A stretch of DNA of 64,000 nucleotides from Acidobacteriota bacterium (GTDB lineage: Bacteria > Acidobacteriota > Blastocatellia > Pyrinomonadales > Pyrinomonadaceae). The stretch covers positions 3,730,001 through 3,794,000 of the forward strand of contig CP065003.1 in the NCBI GenBank assembly GCA_016700175.1, written 5' to 3'. The notes below the pieces were generated by a model. That model saw nothing but the letters and a program-made list of their open reading frames with translations. It had not been told where the DNA came from and did no database searches. Made by a program: the position numbers and the translations under genes. Of this stretch, positions 33,336 to 42,730 are shown one piece after another. The stretch's first letter is position 1. Each line of letters begins with the position of its first letter.

Positions 33336-33482
33336 CTGTCCCTCCAACGGAGCGTTTTTTGATACTTGTACTAATGCCTAAACCCCTTGTTCTAAGACAA
33401 ATAAAGGCCTCCGACGGGCAGGTCCCACTATTCGGGGAGCCGGAAGCCCGGACATAATAAAACATTTATTCGGTCCAGACGC

Positions 33483-33529
33483 AAAAATCCCGGGAAATCT
33501 TTCGATCTCTCAAAAAGATTCCCCGGGAT
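33483..33529 (-). terminator. Rho-independent terminator of the AGCS symporter gene
   Basis: On the minus strand ATCCCGGGGAATCTTT (33529-33514) pairs with AAAGATTTCCCGGGAT (33502-33487) with one mismatch and is followed by TTTTT. It begins 11 bp after the AGCS stop. Confidence 0.9.
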
Positions 33530-33539
33530 GAATTCAGTA

Positions 33540-35183
33540 CTAAGCGCCCTTGATCGCGTTCAGGTACTTCGTAAGCTCTTCCTTCACCTTCGGGAAGAGG
33601 ATAAGAAGCCCGATCATGTTCGGGAACACGAGCGCCAGTATCATCGCGTCGGAGAACTTGATGACCGCGTCGAGCTGCGCCGCCGCACCGATCACGACGA
33701 ACAGAAGGAACAGCACCTTGAATATCATATCGGCAAGGTTGCTCCTTCCGAACAGGTACTTCCACGCCTGCAGCCCGTAGTACGACCACGAGATCATCGT
33801 AGAGAACGCGAACAGAAGGATCGCGAGCGTCAGTACGTACCGGAAGCCCGGAAGAACGTCGTCGAACGCCGCAGACGTCAGGTCCACGCCTCCGACGGTC
33901 TGTCCGGCGATCTGGACTCCCTTCAGATTCTCGGCGCTGTAGATGAAGGACTGGTCGTCGTTGAAGACGATGATCACCAGAGCGGTCATCGTGCAGATAA
34001 CGACGGTGTCGATGAACGGCTCGAGCAGCGCCACGATTCCTTCACTTGCCGGGTACTTCGTGTTGACTGCGGAGTGGGCGATGGCCGCCGAACCCGCCCC
34101 CGCCTCGTTCGAGAACGCCGCACGCCTGAAGCCCTGGATGATCACGCCTGCAATACCGCCGAGACCGGCCTCCGGAGTGAACGCGCCGTTTATGATCAGC
34201 ATGAACGCCTCTGGAATGAACGTGAAGTGGGCGAAGATGATGATCAGTGCAGCGCCTACGTAGAGAACGGCCATGAACGGCACGATTTTTTCCGTAACTC
34301 GTGCGATGCGCTTGATGCCGCCGATGATCACGATCCCGACGAAGAACGCCAGGATGATGCCGATGATCGTCTTGGCCGCTCCATACTGCTGAAGGCCCAT
34401 CATCGAGCTCAGCTGTGCCGTCGCCTGGTTCGCCTGGAACGCATTGCCGCCTCCGAGCGAGCCTCCGACGCAGAACAGCGCGAAGATGATGGCGAGAACC
34501 TTTCCGACAGGAGCGAGGCCTCGTTCAGCGAGACCCTTGGAAAGGTAGTACATCGGGCCGCCGTAAACCGTGCCGTCGGGCTCCAGATCGCGGTATTTCA
34601 CGCCGAGCGTGCACTCGACGAATTTGGACGACATTCCCAGAAGCCCGGCGACGATCATCCAGAACGTCGCGCCCGGGCCGCCGACCGCGATCGCGACCGC
34701 GACTCCGGCGATGTTTCCGAGCCCCACGGTTCCGGAAACCGCCGTCGCAAGCGCCTGGAAGTGGCTCACCTCGCCTGCGACGCCTTCTTCCCTGATGGTA
34801 TCGGGAATATCGCCTTCATAATGAGGGACCGTGTCGGTCGTTACCGGCGCGGCTCCCTGTTCTATCTCGTCGTAGTGGCCGCGAACCACGCGGATCGCGA
34901 GCGGGAAGCCTCTGAGATTGATGAATCCGAAGTATAGTGTGAAGAAGGTCGCGCCGAAGACTAGGAGGATCAGAACGATCGGGACATCAAACCCGGCGAT
35001 CGGGACGGGATACATTATCGTTGATTCCCACCAGGATGCGATGGGATCGAACGCGTCGTTTATTCTCTGATCGAGTCCTTTTTCCGCGGTCGTCTGCGCC
35101 GCCTCGGCCGCAAAGGCGGCGATCGGAAGCAGGAAAGCGAGCACACCGGCGCTAAAATACTTCAGTATCTTATGATTCATCAT
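33540..35183 (-). CDS. Alanine/glycine:cation symporter (AGCS family)
   Basis: About 547 residues from the ATG pair at 35183/35180; the start is uncertain because no clear ribosome site is present and the open frame reaches 35282. Imports alanine or glycine with Na+ or H+. Family motifs: GATFFTLYFGFINLRGF, GTVGLGNIAGVAVAIAVGGPGATFWM, KYRDLEPDGTVYGGPMYYLSKGL and RRAAFSNEAGAGSAAIAHSA. About 11 helices follow an N-terminal hydrophobic stretch that looks like a signal peptide (FSAGVLAFLLPIAAFA). It is divergent from the decarboxylase, whose product amines or precursors are a different class. Confidence 0.92.
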   Translation of the reverse strand: MMNHKILKYFSAGVLAFLLPIAAFAAEAAQTTAEKGLDQRINDAFDPIASWWESTIMYPVPIAGFDVPIVLILLVFGATFFTLYFGFINLRGFPLAIRVVRGHYDEIEQGAAPVTTDTVPHYEGDIPDTIREEGVAGEVSHFQALATAVSGTVGLGNIAGVAVAIAVGGPGATFWMIVAGLLGMSSKFVECTLGVKYRDLEPDGTVYGGPMYYLSKGLAERGLAPVGKVLAIIFALFCVGGSLGGGNAFQANQATAQLSSMMGLQQYGAAKTIIGIILAFFVGIVIIGGIKRIARVTEKIVPFMAVLYVGAALIIIFAHFTFIPEAFMLIINGAFTPEAGLGGIAGVIIQGFRRAAFSNEAGAGSAAIAHSAVNTKYPASEGIVALLEPFIDTVVICTMTALVIIVFNDDQSFIYSAENLKGVQIAGQTVGGVDLTSAAFDDVLPGFRYVLTLAILLFAFSTMISWSYYGLQAWKYLFGRSNLADMIFKVLFLLFVVIGAAAQLDAVIKFSDAMILALVFPNMIGLLILFPKVKEELTKYLNAIKGA

Positions 35184-35457
35184 AGGCTTTGTGACCATCC
35201 TTGAAGACTGACTTGTAAACTTTTGGAAGCGGAAGCATGTTCTCCGGGAATTCGGTGCCCCAAGAGCGGAGAAGGTGGGCACCCGGTCGGGGTGACCTCA
35301 CCCGGAGTTAACACTTACACAGTCAGCGATTATACCTATTTAGAAGGGCATGTCGAGTATTTCCGGGCTTCAGAACTTCATTTGAGGCCGATTTGAGACT
35401 GAAGGGATTCATAACTAAGATCATTAGCAAAGAGGATTAGCTGCGGTGGAGTACCGT

Positions 35458-36903
35458 ATGAACGAATATCAAGAAAGACTGCTTGGCGACATTCCGGTCG
35501 AGGAATTCCGGAAGCACGGGGCCGCGATAGTCGAGCGCCTGGCGAAGTATTACGAAGAGCTGGAAGGCCTCCCGGTGCTTTCGGAGATCGAGCCCGGGTC
35601 GCTGAAGGCAGCTCTTCCCGAAGACGCTCCCGAGGAAGGCGAAGACTTCGGAGGCATTCTCGAGGACGTTGAGGACCTGATCTTTCCCGCCGTCACGCAC
35701 TGGAACCATCCGAACTTTCACGGCCTTTTCTCGACCTCCGGAAGCGCGGTCGGCGTCTTTGCGGACATGTTCGCGACGGCGTTCGATATGAAGGCGATGC
35801 TGTGGCGTACGTCGCCGGTCTCGACCGAGCTCGACGAGGTCGTACTCGAATGGCTGCGCAAGATGTCCGGGCTCCCCGAAGGCCTGAAAGGCGTGATCTA
35901 CGACACGGCGTCCGTTTCGACGATGCACGCGATCGCGATGGCGCGCGAGAACCTAGGGCTTGAAATACGCGAGAAGGGAATGAGCGGCCGAAGCGATCTG
36001 CCTCTTTTACGCGTTTACTGTTCGGAGCACACGCATTCTTCGATCGAAAAGTCTTTGATCACGCTCGGGCTCGGGCAAAGGTCACTGGTGAAGATCGAAA
36101 CGGACGATAAGTTCCGCGTACGGCCCGACAAGCTTGCGGCGGCGATCGAGAGGGACAAGCTCGAAGGGCATCTTCCGTGCTGCGTGGTGGCGACGATCGG
36201 GACGACATCGACGACGAGTGTGGACGATGTCGACGCGATTGGAGAGATCTGCAAAGGACACGGGGTCTTCTTCCACGTCGATATGGCTTACGCGGGTTCG
36301 GCGATGATCGTGCCGGAGTTGCAGTTTCATATTAAAGGGATAGACTCCGCGGACACGATCGTTACGAATCCCCACAAGTGGCTGTTCACGCCTTTCGATC
36401 TTTCGGTGCTCTACGTGAAGGACATCGATCTCTTGAAGCGGACGTTCTCGCTGGTCCCCGAATATCTGGTCACAGGCGGCGAGGTCGAGAACCAGATGGA
36501 CTACGGGATCCAGCTCGGGCGGCGGTTCCGGTCGATGAAGCTCTGGTTCGTGATGCGGTACTTCGGGCGGCGGGGGATGATCTCGAGGATCGAGCATCAC
36601 TGCCGGCTTGCGAGGGATTTCGCGGGCCGGGTCGAGCGGTCGGACGATTTCGAGCTGATGGCGGACGTGCCGTTCGCGCTTGTGTGTTTCCGGGCGTGCC
36701 CTTCGGATGTGGAAGACCTCGACGAATTAAACGAGCGGCTGATGAACGCGATCAATTCATCGGGCGAGGCTTACATATCGCACACAAAGCTGAACGGAAA
36801 GTTCGTGCTCAGGCTCTCGATCGGGAGTATACGGGTGGAGGAACGGCACATCGAGAAGGTGTGGAGACTTCTGAACGACACCCTGTCGCGGGTGAATACT
36901 TGA
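35458..36903 (+). CDS. PLP-dependent aromatic-L-amino-acid decarboxylase family protein
   Basis: 481 residues from ATG 35458, chosen because GGAG lies 6 bp upstream; a GTG at 35446 is possible. Group II decarboxylase fold. The PLP lysine is K307 in TIVTNPHKWLFTPFDLS. HWNHPNFHGLFSTSGSAVG and the substrate-pocket stretch KAMLWRTSPVSTELDEVVLEWL are typical of DOPA/tryptophan/tyrosine decarboxylases, as are HSSIEKSLITLGLG and FHVDMAYAGSAMI. It would make an aromatic amine such as tryptamine or phenethylamine. The substrate is not decided. It stands alone, divergent from the AGCS gene. Confidence 0.93.
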   Translation: MNEYQERLLGDIPVEEFRKHGAAIVERLAKYYEELEGLPVLSEIEPGSLKAALPEDAPEEGEDFGGILEDVEDLIFPAVTHWNHPNFHGLFSTSGSAVGVFADMFATAFDMKAMLWRTSPVSTELDEVVLEWLRKMSGLPEGLKGVIYDTASVSTMHAIAMARENLGLEIREKGMSGRSDLPLLRVYCSEHTHSSIEKSLITLGLGQRSLVKIETDDKFRVRPDKLAAAIERDKLEGHLPCCVVATIGTTSTTSVDDVDAIGEICKGHGVFFHVDMAYAGSAMIVPELQFHIKGIDSADTIVTNPHKWLFTPFDLSVLYVKDIDLLKRTFSLVPEYLVTGGEVENQMDYGIQLGRRFRSMKLWFVMRYFGRRGMISRIEHHCRLARDFAGRVERSDDFELMADVPFALVCFRACPSDVEDLDELNERLMNAINSSGEAYISHTKLNGKFVLRLSIGSIRVEERHIEKVWRLLNDTLSRVNT

Positions 36904-36932
36904 ACCGCAAGAGAACTCTTTGGGGACTGTTT

Positions 36933-37070
36933 AACGCAAAGGCCGCTAAGGACGCAAAGGGGGACTATTACTCAACTCCTTGTTCAAGCTTTCTAACTGC
37001 AGGAAATGATTCAAACCGTTTAAGAAGAGACCATCCAAACACCCTTTGCGTCCTTAGCGACCTTAGCGTT
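36933..37070. repeat. 29-bp inverted repeat between convergent genes
   Basis: The 29-bp arm at 36933-36961 (starting AACGCAAAGGCCGC) is an inverted copy of 37042-37070 with about three mismatches, with 80 bp between. Each arm contains direct GACGCAAAGG words. It can form a cruciform and may end both the decarboxylase and the lipoprotein transcripts. No transposase lies between, so it is a small palindromic element rather than IS ends. Confidence 0.75.
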
Positions 37071-37098
37071 TGAGCTTCTTCTTCTTTGAAGGACAAAT

Positions 37099-37932
37099 TC
37101 ACTCAAAGCCCATGAACTCGACAGTCTCTTCCCCGAAGTCGCCGAAAGCCCTCTGTTTCACGATGCCCACCTTTGGCGAGAACCACACGGACGAACGGAA
37201 CTCTTTCACTGGTATGTTCGCGTTCTGCATCTTCAGGTCGATCCTGATCACCGTGTCCACCCGGTCCGCTTCGAACTCGCCGCCCGGAACTGTGATCTTC
37301 TCGCCTTCCGCAGCCAGCTTGTGCTCGAGCGTCACCGTGCCGTCAGCGGCTGCCTTCACCGGACCGGCATCGAGGTTCGCTTTGACTTTGTAGCTGCTCG
37401 ACCATTCTTTTCCGAGCGACCATTCGTTCGGGATCGAGATCCCCGAGCTTTCGAGGGTCTCCATCTGGAACTGCGCCGCCTGCATCTGCGCCTGGCTCAC
37501 GTACTCCGCCGCGCGCAGGCCCTCGTCCGTGCAGATCCAGTTCACCGAAAGCGTCAGGCCGGACGAATACGAGCGGATCTCGGCAAAGGTCGTTTCGTCG
37601 ACCATCTTCTGTTTAAGAGTGTATTCCCGTTCGCCGTCAGGCAGTTTCGAGCTCAGCCTGTATTTCCGGATCTTTCCGAAGTCCACGAGATAATAGGGAT
37701 TCTCACAGGAATTTGAAGAGGTGTCGGCCGCTGTTTCCCCGGATGTAGTCTCGGAAGTTCCGGCCGGCGCTTCGACAGAACCTGCGTTCTGAGACGTGTT
37801 GTCGGAGCCGGCAATGCCGCAGCCTGAAAGTGCCCCAGCTGCCATTACGAGCACAATAACGAGTAAGGGTAACAATGCAGTTCTCAGGGCGGAAATGAAA
37901 CCGGTAATCATACGATCATCGAAATAGTTCAT
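37099..37932 (-). CDS. Hypothetical lipoprotein
   Basis: 277 residues from ATG 37932, which has AGGAGAG 7 bp upstream; the upstream open frame is not needed. The N-terminal helix ends in a lipobox (AAGALSGC, Cys near residue 37). A Ser/Thr/Ala-rich linker follows, then a beta-rich domain (YYLVDFGKIRKYRLSSKL, EWSLGKEWSSSYKVKANLD, ITVPGGEFEADRVDTVIRIDL, SSVWFSPKVGIVKQRAFGD). The pattern of the last part resembles the beta-sandwich of DUF3108-type proteins, also seen in the 56716 gene here. Function unknown; expected to face the periplasm or outer surface. Confidence 0.75.
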   Translation of the reverse strand: MNYFDDRMITGFISALRTALLPLLVIVLVMAAGALSGCGIAGSDNTSQNAGSVEAPAGTSETTSGETAADTSSNSCENPYYLVDFGKIRKYRLSSKLPDGEREYTLKQKMVDETTFAEIRSYSSGLTLSVNWICTDEGLRAAEYVSQAQMQAAQFQMETLESSGISIPNEWSLGKEWSSSYKVKANLDAGPVKAAADGTVTLEHKLAAEGEKITVPGGEFEADRVDTVIRIDLKMQNANIPVKEFRSSVWFSPKVGIVKQRAFGDFGEETVEFMGFE

Positions 37933-38082
37933 TAAATTCTCTCCTGGGATTGGTGGCCTGACCGGAAGGATCGTCGGACGGGGTACTCCGAAAATAGCAC
38001 ACGCCCGGAGGCTCGCCAAACAGGACCGATCGCGGGATATCTTTGATATTGAATTCATTCAGCCGATGACCGACACTCTTCA

Positions 38083-38547
38083 ATGCCTATGAAGTTCGTC
38101 AAAGAAAGCTACATTGCAGCTCCGCCGGAGAAGGTCTTCGGATTCCACGAACTTCCCGATGCCTTTGAGCGGCTGATCCCGCCGTGGGAAAACATCACCG
38201 TGATCCAGAAGGCGGCGATCTCGAAGGTCGGATCAAGGGCCATAATCGAGCAGAAGCTGTTCGGGTTGATCCCATCACGACTTGTCGCCGAGCACATCGC
38301 GTACGATCCGCCCAGAATGTTCGAGGACGTTCAGATATCAGGTCCGTTCAGCCAGTGGAGACACAAGCACATAGTCAGGCCCGAAGGCTCAGGGTCTTTG
38401 CTTGTCGACGACATCGACTACGAACCACCCGGCTGGTTCGTCGGTCGGCTGCTCGATCCTCTTCTCGTCCGGCCGAAGCTTGAGAAGCTGTTCGAGTTCA
38501 GGCACAAGGTCACGCGCGAATGGTGTGAAGGCGCCGAGGGAAGCTAG
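38083..38547 (+). CDS. SRPBCC-family (START-like) ligand-binding protein
   Basis: 154 residues; a second ATG at 38089 is an alternative start. Sequence pattern of the helix-grip fold: FVKESYIAAPPEKVFGFHEL at the N-terminus, a central RMFEDVQISGPFSQWRHKHIV, then LLVDDIDYEPP and a long C-terminal helix ending FEFRHKVTREWCEG. Related proteins bind small hydrophobic ligands or act with NAD-dependent epimerases. No such partner gene is adjacent. It begins a rightward run with Dabb and PHP genes but is separated from them by 77 bp and a small hairpin (CTTACG/CGTAAG, 38553-38570 region). Confidence 0.82.
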   Translation: MPMKFVKESYIAAPPEKVFGFHELPDAFERLIPPWENITVIQKAAISKVGSRAIIEQKLFGLIPSRLVAEHIAYDPPRMFEDVQISGPFSQWRHKHIVRPEGSGSLLVDDIDYEPPGWFVGRLLDPLLVRPKLEKLFEFRHKVTREWCEGAEGS

Positions 38548-38624
38548 GATCTTACGAGTCTCCGTAAGCGGTCCGTATCTTTGGATAATCGGCCCAATCG
38601 TGTAACTTGTTCCTGTCTTTACTT

Positions 38625-38915
38625 ATGCTGATCCACATCGTCGTTTGGAAATACAGCGATGACGTCAGTGAGGACGTTCGGGCAGAGCACGTGGCGGCGC
38701 TGAAAGCGCTTGATGGTTTAGTGCCGGGAATGGCCCGTTTCGAGGTCGGGACCGACGTACTTCACCTTGAAAGGTCTTACGATACGGGGCTTGCTTCCGC
38801 GTTTGAAGACCGTGCCGCTCTGGACGCATACACCGATCATCCCGAGCACGTGAAAGTGGCGCAGATGGGCAAGAGAATTTCGGCCCACGTCGCTTCGGTC
38901 GATTTCTTCGTCTGA
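38625..38915 (+). CDS. Dabb-family (stress-responsive A/B barrel) protein
   Basis: 96 residues from ATG 38625; the open frame to 38607 starts with TTG. The core MLIHIVVWKYSD, VRAEHVAALKALDGLVPGM and YTDHPEHVKVAQMGKRISA is a dimeric alpha-beta barrel (ferredoxin-like) with the HPxH signature of Dabb proteins. Members include small stress proteins and cyclases of polyketide paths; no such path is seen here. Function unassigned. Confidence 0.85.
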   Translation: MLIHIVVWKYSDDVSEDVRAEHVAALKALDGLVPGMARFEVGTDVLHLERSYDTGLASAFEDRAALDAYTDHPEHVKVAQMGKRISAHVASVDFFV

Positions 38916-38930
38916 TCCAGGTCCTTGCTG

Positions 38931-40184
38931 ATGAGAACGTTCAAGAGGATTTTGCTGGTCGCCGGATGCCTGCTGCTGGTTGCGCAGATCCCTTTCGCGG
39001 TGAACCTGTACCGGACCGCGAGGCTCGCTTCCGAGATCGAGGAAATGAACCGCTCGCGGAGCTCCGTTCCGGACCTCGGTTTCAAGGATTACAAAGGCGT
39101 GATCCACGTGCACTCGTTCGTAGGCGGACACAGCACGGGGACATTTGACGAGTTGATCCGCGCGGCGAACGAGAACGGCCTCGACTTTGTCGTGATGACG
39201 GAGCACGTCGCTAACGAATTCGACTCGTCCGCGAAGACGCTGAACGAGAAGCACGGGCGCGCTATCTGGATCGGAGGAAATGAGACGACAACCTCCGGCG
39301 GCGAAAAGTTCCTGGTGATCGAGGGTTTTGACGAACTGAACAAGTTGAGGTTCGTTTCGACCGATGAGCTGCTGAGCGAGATCGGCGGAAGAGAAAAGCT
39401 GGCGTTCGTCACCTATCCGGAGTCATTCAAGTCATGGGACTCGGACTTCGACGGCATCGAGGTATTCAGTCTCCACACGAACGCGAAGGGAATGAATCCT
39501 TTCCTCTTTCTGATGGACGCCGTTTGGTCTTTCAGGACCTATCCCGAATTGACGATGGCAAGGCATTTCCGAAGACCGTCCGAAAACCTGGCGCGGTTCG
39601 ACAAAGTGGCCGAATCAAGAAAAGTGTCATTGTTTGGAGGGAACGACGCTCATTCGAACATAGGCTTTCACCTGTTCGGCGACGACGCGAACAACAAGCT
39701 TTTCGAGATCAAGTATGATCGCTACGGAACGATCTTCCGGCTGATGAGGACTCACATTCTTATCCCTGAGCACGAGGAGCTCAGCCGGGAAGCAATTCTT
39801 GCGGCTTTGCGGAGCGGCAGGTCTTTTCTGGGACTCGACATCCTGGGAGATTCGTCCGGCTTCGTTTTTTATTCTGAGGCCGGAAATGGGGCCCCCGTCG
39901 CAAGTGCGGGTTCCGATGTCGCCCGGGGATCGGTACTTCAAGTCGTGTCGCCACTCCCTGCGAGGATCGTGATTTTGAAGGATGGGACAAAGATATTCGA
40001 GTCCGAAGCTGTGCGGTCTGCTGAGTTTGAAGCGAAGGAAACAGGGACATACAGGGTCGAGGCCTACCTCGATTCGCTGGGAGCTCCGTTCGACGAGATG
40101 CCCTGGGTGATCACGAACCCGATCTACGTTCGGAACCCTTCGGCGTTGAACACAGGGGTGCCCAAGCCAACGAATCAAAATTAG
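38931..40184 (+). CDS. Membrane-anchored PHP-type phosphoesterase-like protein
   Basis: 417 residues from ATG 38931. One N-terminal anchor (ILLVAGCLLLVAQIPFAVNLY). The PHP-type metal motifs follow in order: GVIHVHSFVGGHSTGTFDELI, FVVMTEHVANEFD, WIGGNETTT and LFGGNDAHSNIGF, so an active di- or trinuclear metal site is plausible. The last 120 residues form a beta-rich domain after GLDILGDSSGFVFY. The active site faces outside the cytoplasm, which suggests a secreted phosphodiesterase or phosphatase rather than a histidinol-phosphatase or polymerase role. It starts 15 bp after the Dabb stop. Confidence 0.8.
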   Translation: MRTFKRILLVAGCLLLVAQIPFAVNLYRTARLASEIEEMNRSRSSVPDLGFKDYKGVIHVHSFVGGHSTGTFDELIRAANENGLDFVVMTEHVANEFDSSAKTLNEKHGRAIWIGGNETTTSGGEKFLVIEGFDELNKLRFVSTDELLSEIGGREKLAFVTYPESFKSWDSDFDGIEVFSLHTNAKGMNPFLFLMDAVWSFRTYPELTMARHFRRPSENLARFDKVAESRKVSLFGGNDAHSNIGFHLFGDDANNKLFEIKYDRYGTIFRLMRTHILIPEHEELSREAILAALRSGRSFLGLDILGDSSGFVFYSEAGNGAPVASAGSDVARGSVLQVVSPLPARIVILKDGTKIFESEAVRSAEFEAKETGTYRVEAYLDSLGAPFDEMPWVITNPIYVRNPSALNTGVPKPTNQN

Positions 40185-40239
40185 GTACCATCATAGGGTG
40201 GCATTTAACACAGCATTACACAGGGTTACTCTTCTGAAG

Positions 40240-42330
40240 ATGAATAATTTCAAGACCAGGACTTTCCGCGCCTTGGCCGCGGCGGCGTTCTTTGCCGCGG
40301 TTTGCTCGGCGGCATATGCCCAGCAGGTCCAGCGCGCTCCTTTCGACATCACGCATTACAAGATGGACGTCTCGATCAAGCCCGATTTGAACAGGCTCGA
40401 GGCGGTCGTCGATGTCGACCTTATCCCGAAAGCGGATACGCGCGTGATCACGTTCGAAATGAACGGCTCGCTTGTGATCGAGAGCATCGAGCGGGTTGCG
40501 GAAGGCGGAGCGGAGAAAGCGCCGAAATCTAAACAAGCTGACGCGGCTGCCTCGCAGTCGGGAGTTACGTTCGTACAGGACCGCGTCGGAGTCAGCGATA
40601 TCGGTCCGAGCGTGCGTGTCGACCTCGGCTCGACGGTCACCAACGGGATGGCGATCAAACTCCGGTTTAAGTACGGCGGAGTGATGGTCACGCCCGAGGG
40701 CGGTCCGCTTCTTACGAAGAGGCTGGCGTTCATAGGCCCTAACGACGGATACCTTATGTATGCCGCCCGCTGGTTCCCGTTTCACGATTACGCCGCGGAT
40801 AAGGCGACGTCGGACATAACCATCGCGCTTCCGCCTACGTTTCAGGTCGTCGGACACAGCGATCTTCCCGCGCTCCCTTTGCAGGGAAAGACCAGGTTCG
40901 TCCGTAACGAGCCCGGCCTTGTCGGCAACTTCACTTACGGTCGTTACGCTACGAAGAACCTCAAGTACGGGCCGTTCGAACTGAACTTCTACACCAAGCA
41001 GGGTGTCGAGCCGCTCGTCGATCTTTACGGTGAAACTCTGGGCAAGGCACTCGAATACTACTCGCGCAGATGGGGAACGCCCTCGATGGGCGGCAAGCTG
41101 ATCGTGGTTCAGATCGACGACGAAAGCCTTGAGTATTATTCGCAGGAGGGGATGCTGTATCTCGCCAACCGCCTGTTCAACGAATCTAGGGACGTAACGC
41201 TCGAAAGGCTCCAGAGGGAAGCCGCGTACCAATGGTGGGGACATACGGTCGGACTAAAGTCGTTCGACGACGCGTGGCTTTCGCAGGGACTTGCCGAGTA
41301 CTCGGCATTCTCGCTCCGCGAAAGCCAGCTCGAGGGCGCTCAGCTGGACAGCCTCAGGCGCGAACTGCTTGAGAAGTCGCTGACGTTCGAGCAGACCGCC
41401 TCGCTCGCGAGGACGCCGGCGGCGCTTGACGACCAGTCAGTCGCTTACCAGTACATCATGTACGCGAAGGGCGCGTTCGTTTTCAAGCTCCTCCGCGACA
41501 CAATGGGCGAACAGAAGTTCGAGGAGCTTCTCCGCACTTTCCTGCAGAAGTACAAGGGCAAGAACGCTTCTATCTACGACTTTGAAGAGCTGGCGAACCA
41601 GGTGTCCGGAAAGAACCTTCGCTACTTTTTCGCAAGATGGGTCGAGGGCACCGGCGTTCCCGAGTTCCAGGCGGACTACCTTATCCTCAGGACCCGCGAA
41701 GGGAAGTTCATCACGCGCGGGACCGTAAAGCAGAACTACGACAATCTTCAACTGCCCGTGGAGCTTCAGCTCCGGGCCGAAGGCCAGGGACGTGTCGCGA
41801 ACATCGAGGTCTTTGTGGAGGATTCGAGCGCCGATTTCAACATCGAGTCCGACGGAAAGCCGGTCGAGCTGATCATCGATCCCGATTACAGGCTCCTGCG
41901 TATCTCCGACGACCTACGCATCTCTTCGATCGCAAGGCGCGGGATCGAGCAGTTCAAGGAGGGCAACTACGTCGAGGCCCAGCAGCAGTTCGAGGCGGCT
42001 TTGAAGCTCGACCGATCGAACGCTTGGATATACTACCACCTCGGTCTTCTGTTCCTCGAGCAGAGGAATTACGACCTCGCGATCGACAACTTCAAGGCTT
42101 CGAGGAATCTGGGCCGCAACGGACAGGCGAGCCCGACGTGGCTCTATGTCTGGTCGGAGATCAAGATGGGGAATGCTTACGACGCCAAGGGCGACAGGAC
42201 CCGAGCCGTCGCTGCGTACAAGCGCGCGGAGATGATCCCTGACGACTACGACAACGCGAAAACGGCGGTCGAGAAGTACCTGGCGGAGCCCTACGATCCG
42301 CGTGTCCAGCAGACGACGGCGGTTCGTTGA
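40240..42330 (+). CDS. M1-like aminopeptidase-fold protein lacking zinc ligands, with C-terminal TPRs
   Basis: 696 residues from ATG 40240 with a signal peptide (RALAAAAFFAAVCSAAYA). The N-terminal saddle domain (FDITHYKMDVSIKPDLNRLEA) and the middle region resemble M1 peptidases. At the zinc site, where M1 enzymes have HExxHQWWG and NEGFA, this protein reads R326-E-A-A-Y330-QWWGH and S348-Q-GLAEY. Both histidines and the third glutamate are therefore lost while the surrounding residues are kept. TPR helices follow (FKEGNYVEAQQQFEAALKLD, EQRNYDLAIDNFKASRNLG). It is best read as a non-catalytic, secreted binding protein. No frameshift is seen, so it is not a decayed gene. Confidence 0.8.
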   Translation: MNNFKTRTFRALAAAAFFAAVCSAAYAQQVQRAPFDITHYKMDVSIKPDLNRLEAVVDVDLIPKADTRVITFEMNGSLVIESIERVAEGGAEKAPKSKQADAAASQSGVTFVQDRVGVSDIGPSVRVDLGSTVTNGMAIKLRFKYGGVMVTPEGGPLLTKRLAFIGPNDGYLMYAARWFPFHDYAADKATSDITIALPPTFQVVGHSDLPALPLQGKTRFVRNEPGLVGNFTYGRYATKNLKYGPFELNFYTKQGVEPLVDLYGETLGKALEYYSRRWGTPSMGGKLIVVQIDDESLEYYSQEGMLYLANRLFNESRDVTLERLQREAAYQWWGHTVGLKSFDDAWLSQGLAEYSAFSLRESQLEGAQLDSLRRELLEKSLTFEQTASLARTPAALDDQSVAYQYIMYAKGAFVFKLLRDTMGEQKFEELLRTFLQKYKGKNASIYDFEELANQVSGKNLRYFFARWVEGTGVPEFQADYLILRTREGKFITRGTVKQNYDNLQLPVELQLRAEGQGRVANIEVFVEDSSADFNIESDGKPVELIIDPDYRLLRISDDLRISSIARRGIEQFKEGNYVEAQQQFEAALKLDRSNAWIYYHLGLLFLEQRNYDLAIDNFKASRNLGRNGQASPTWLYVWSEIKMGNAYDAKGDRTRAVAAYKRAEMIPDDYDNAKTAVEKYLAEPYDPRVQQTTAVR

Positions 42331-42730
42331 CGTACGGGCGCGGCTTGTCCCCGCCTTCTTTCTGTCCGACGAGCTTCAGCTTGTCGGCAATGAACCGCAG
42401 AGCACGCAGAGATCGCGGAAATTCTATCGACGACGTTCTCCAGCTACCCGGGCCGCTTCGGCGGTGACAATTCGATGATCAGGGCACCGTCTCGAGAGTG
42501 TAGATTCTGCAATTGCCGCCGCTGACGCGGCTTTGGAAGGAATGTAGGATCTTCGATCCTATTGACCTGCCGCGCCGACGGCGCTCGCCCAGCTTCGATA
42601 CTCGAAACTTGACGCCGGAACTTGATTCTTGACCCTGGCTGTTGAGATCTGTCGCAGTAGCCCGCGCTGACGCTTGGGCTTCGGACACGCCGGCCCCTCG
42701 ACTCCTGACTCCTAACTCCTGAATTCCGAT
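42331..42730. other. Gene-free spacer with small palindromes
   Basis: No supported gene. It holds a REP-like word (GGGCGCGGCTTGTCCCCGCC, near 42336), a hairpin CCGACGAGCT/AGCTTGTCGG (about 42367-42389), an AACCGCAGAGCACGCAGAGA word (42391) and CTTGA/CTGAC-type low-complexity words (42600-42722) like those in the accessory zone. Confidence 0.5.

Noticed and set aside
35200..35330. A glycine riboswitch before the alanine/glycine symporter gene
   Set aside because: GC-rich hairpins are present, but the conserved glycine-aptamer core sequences were not found.
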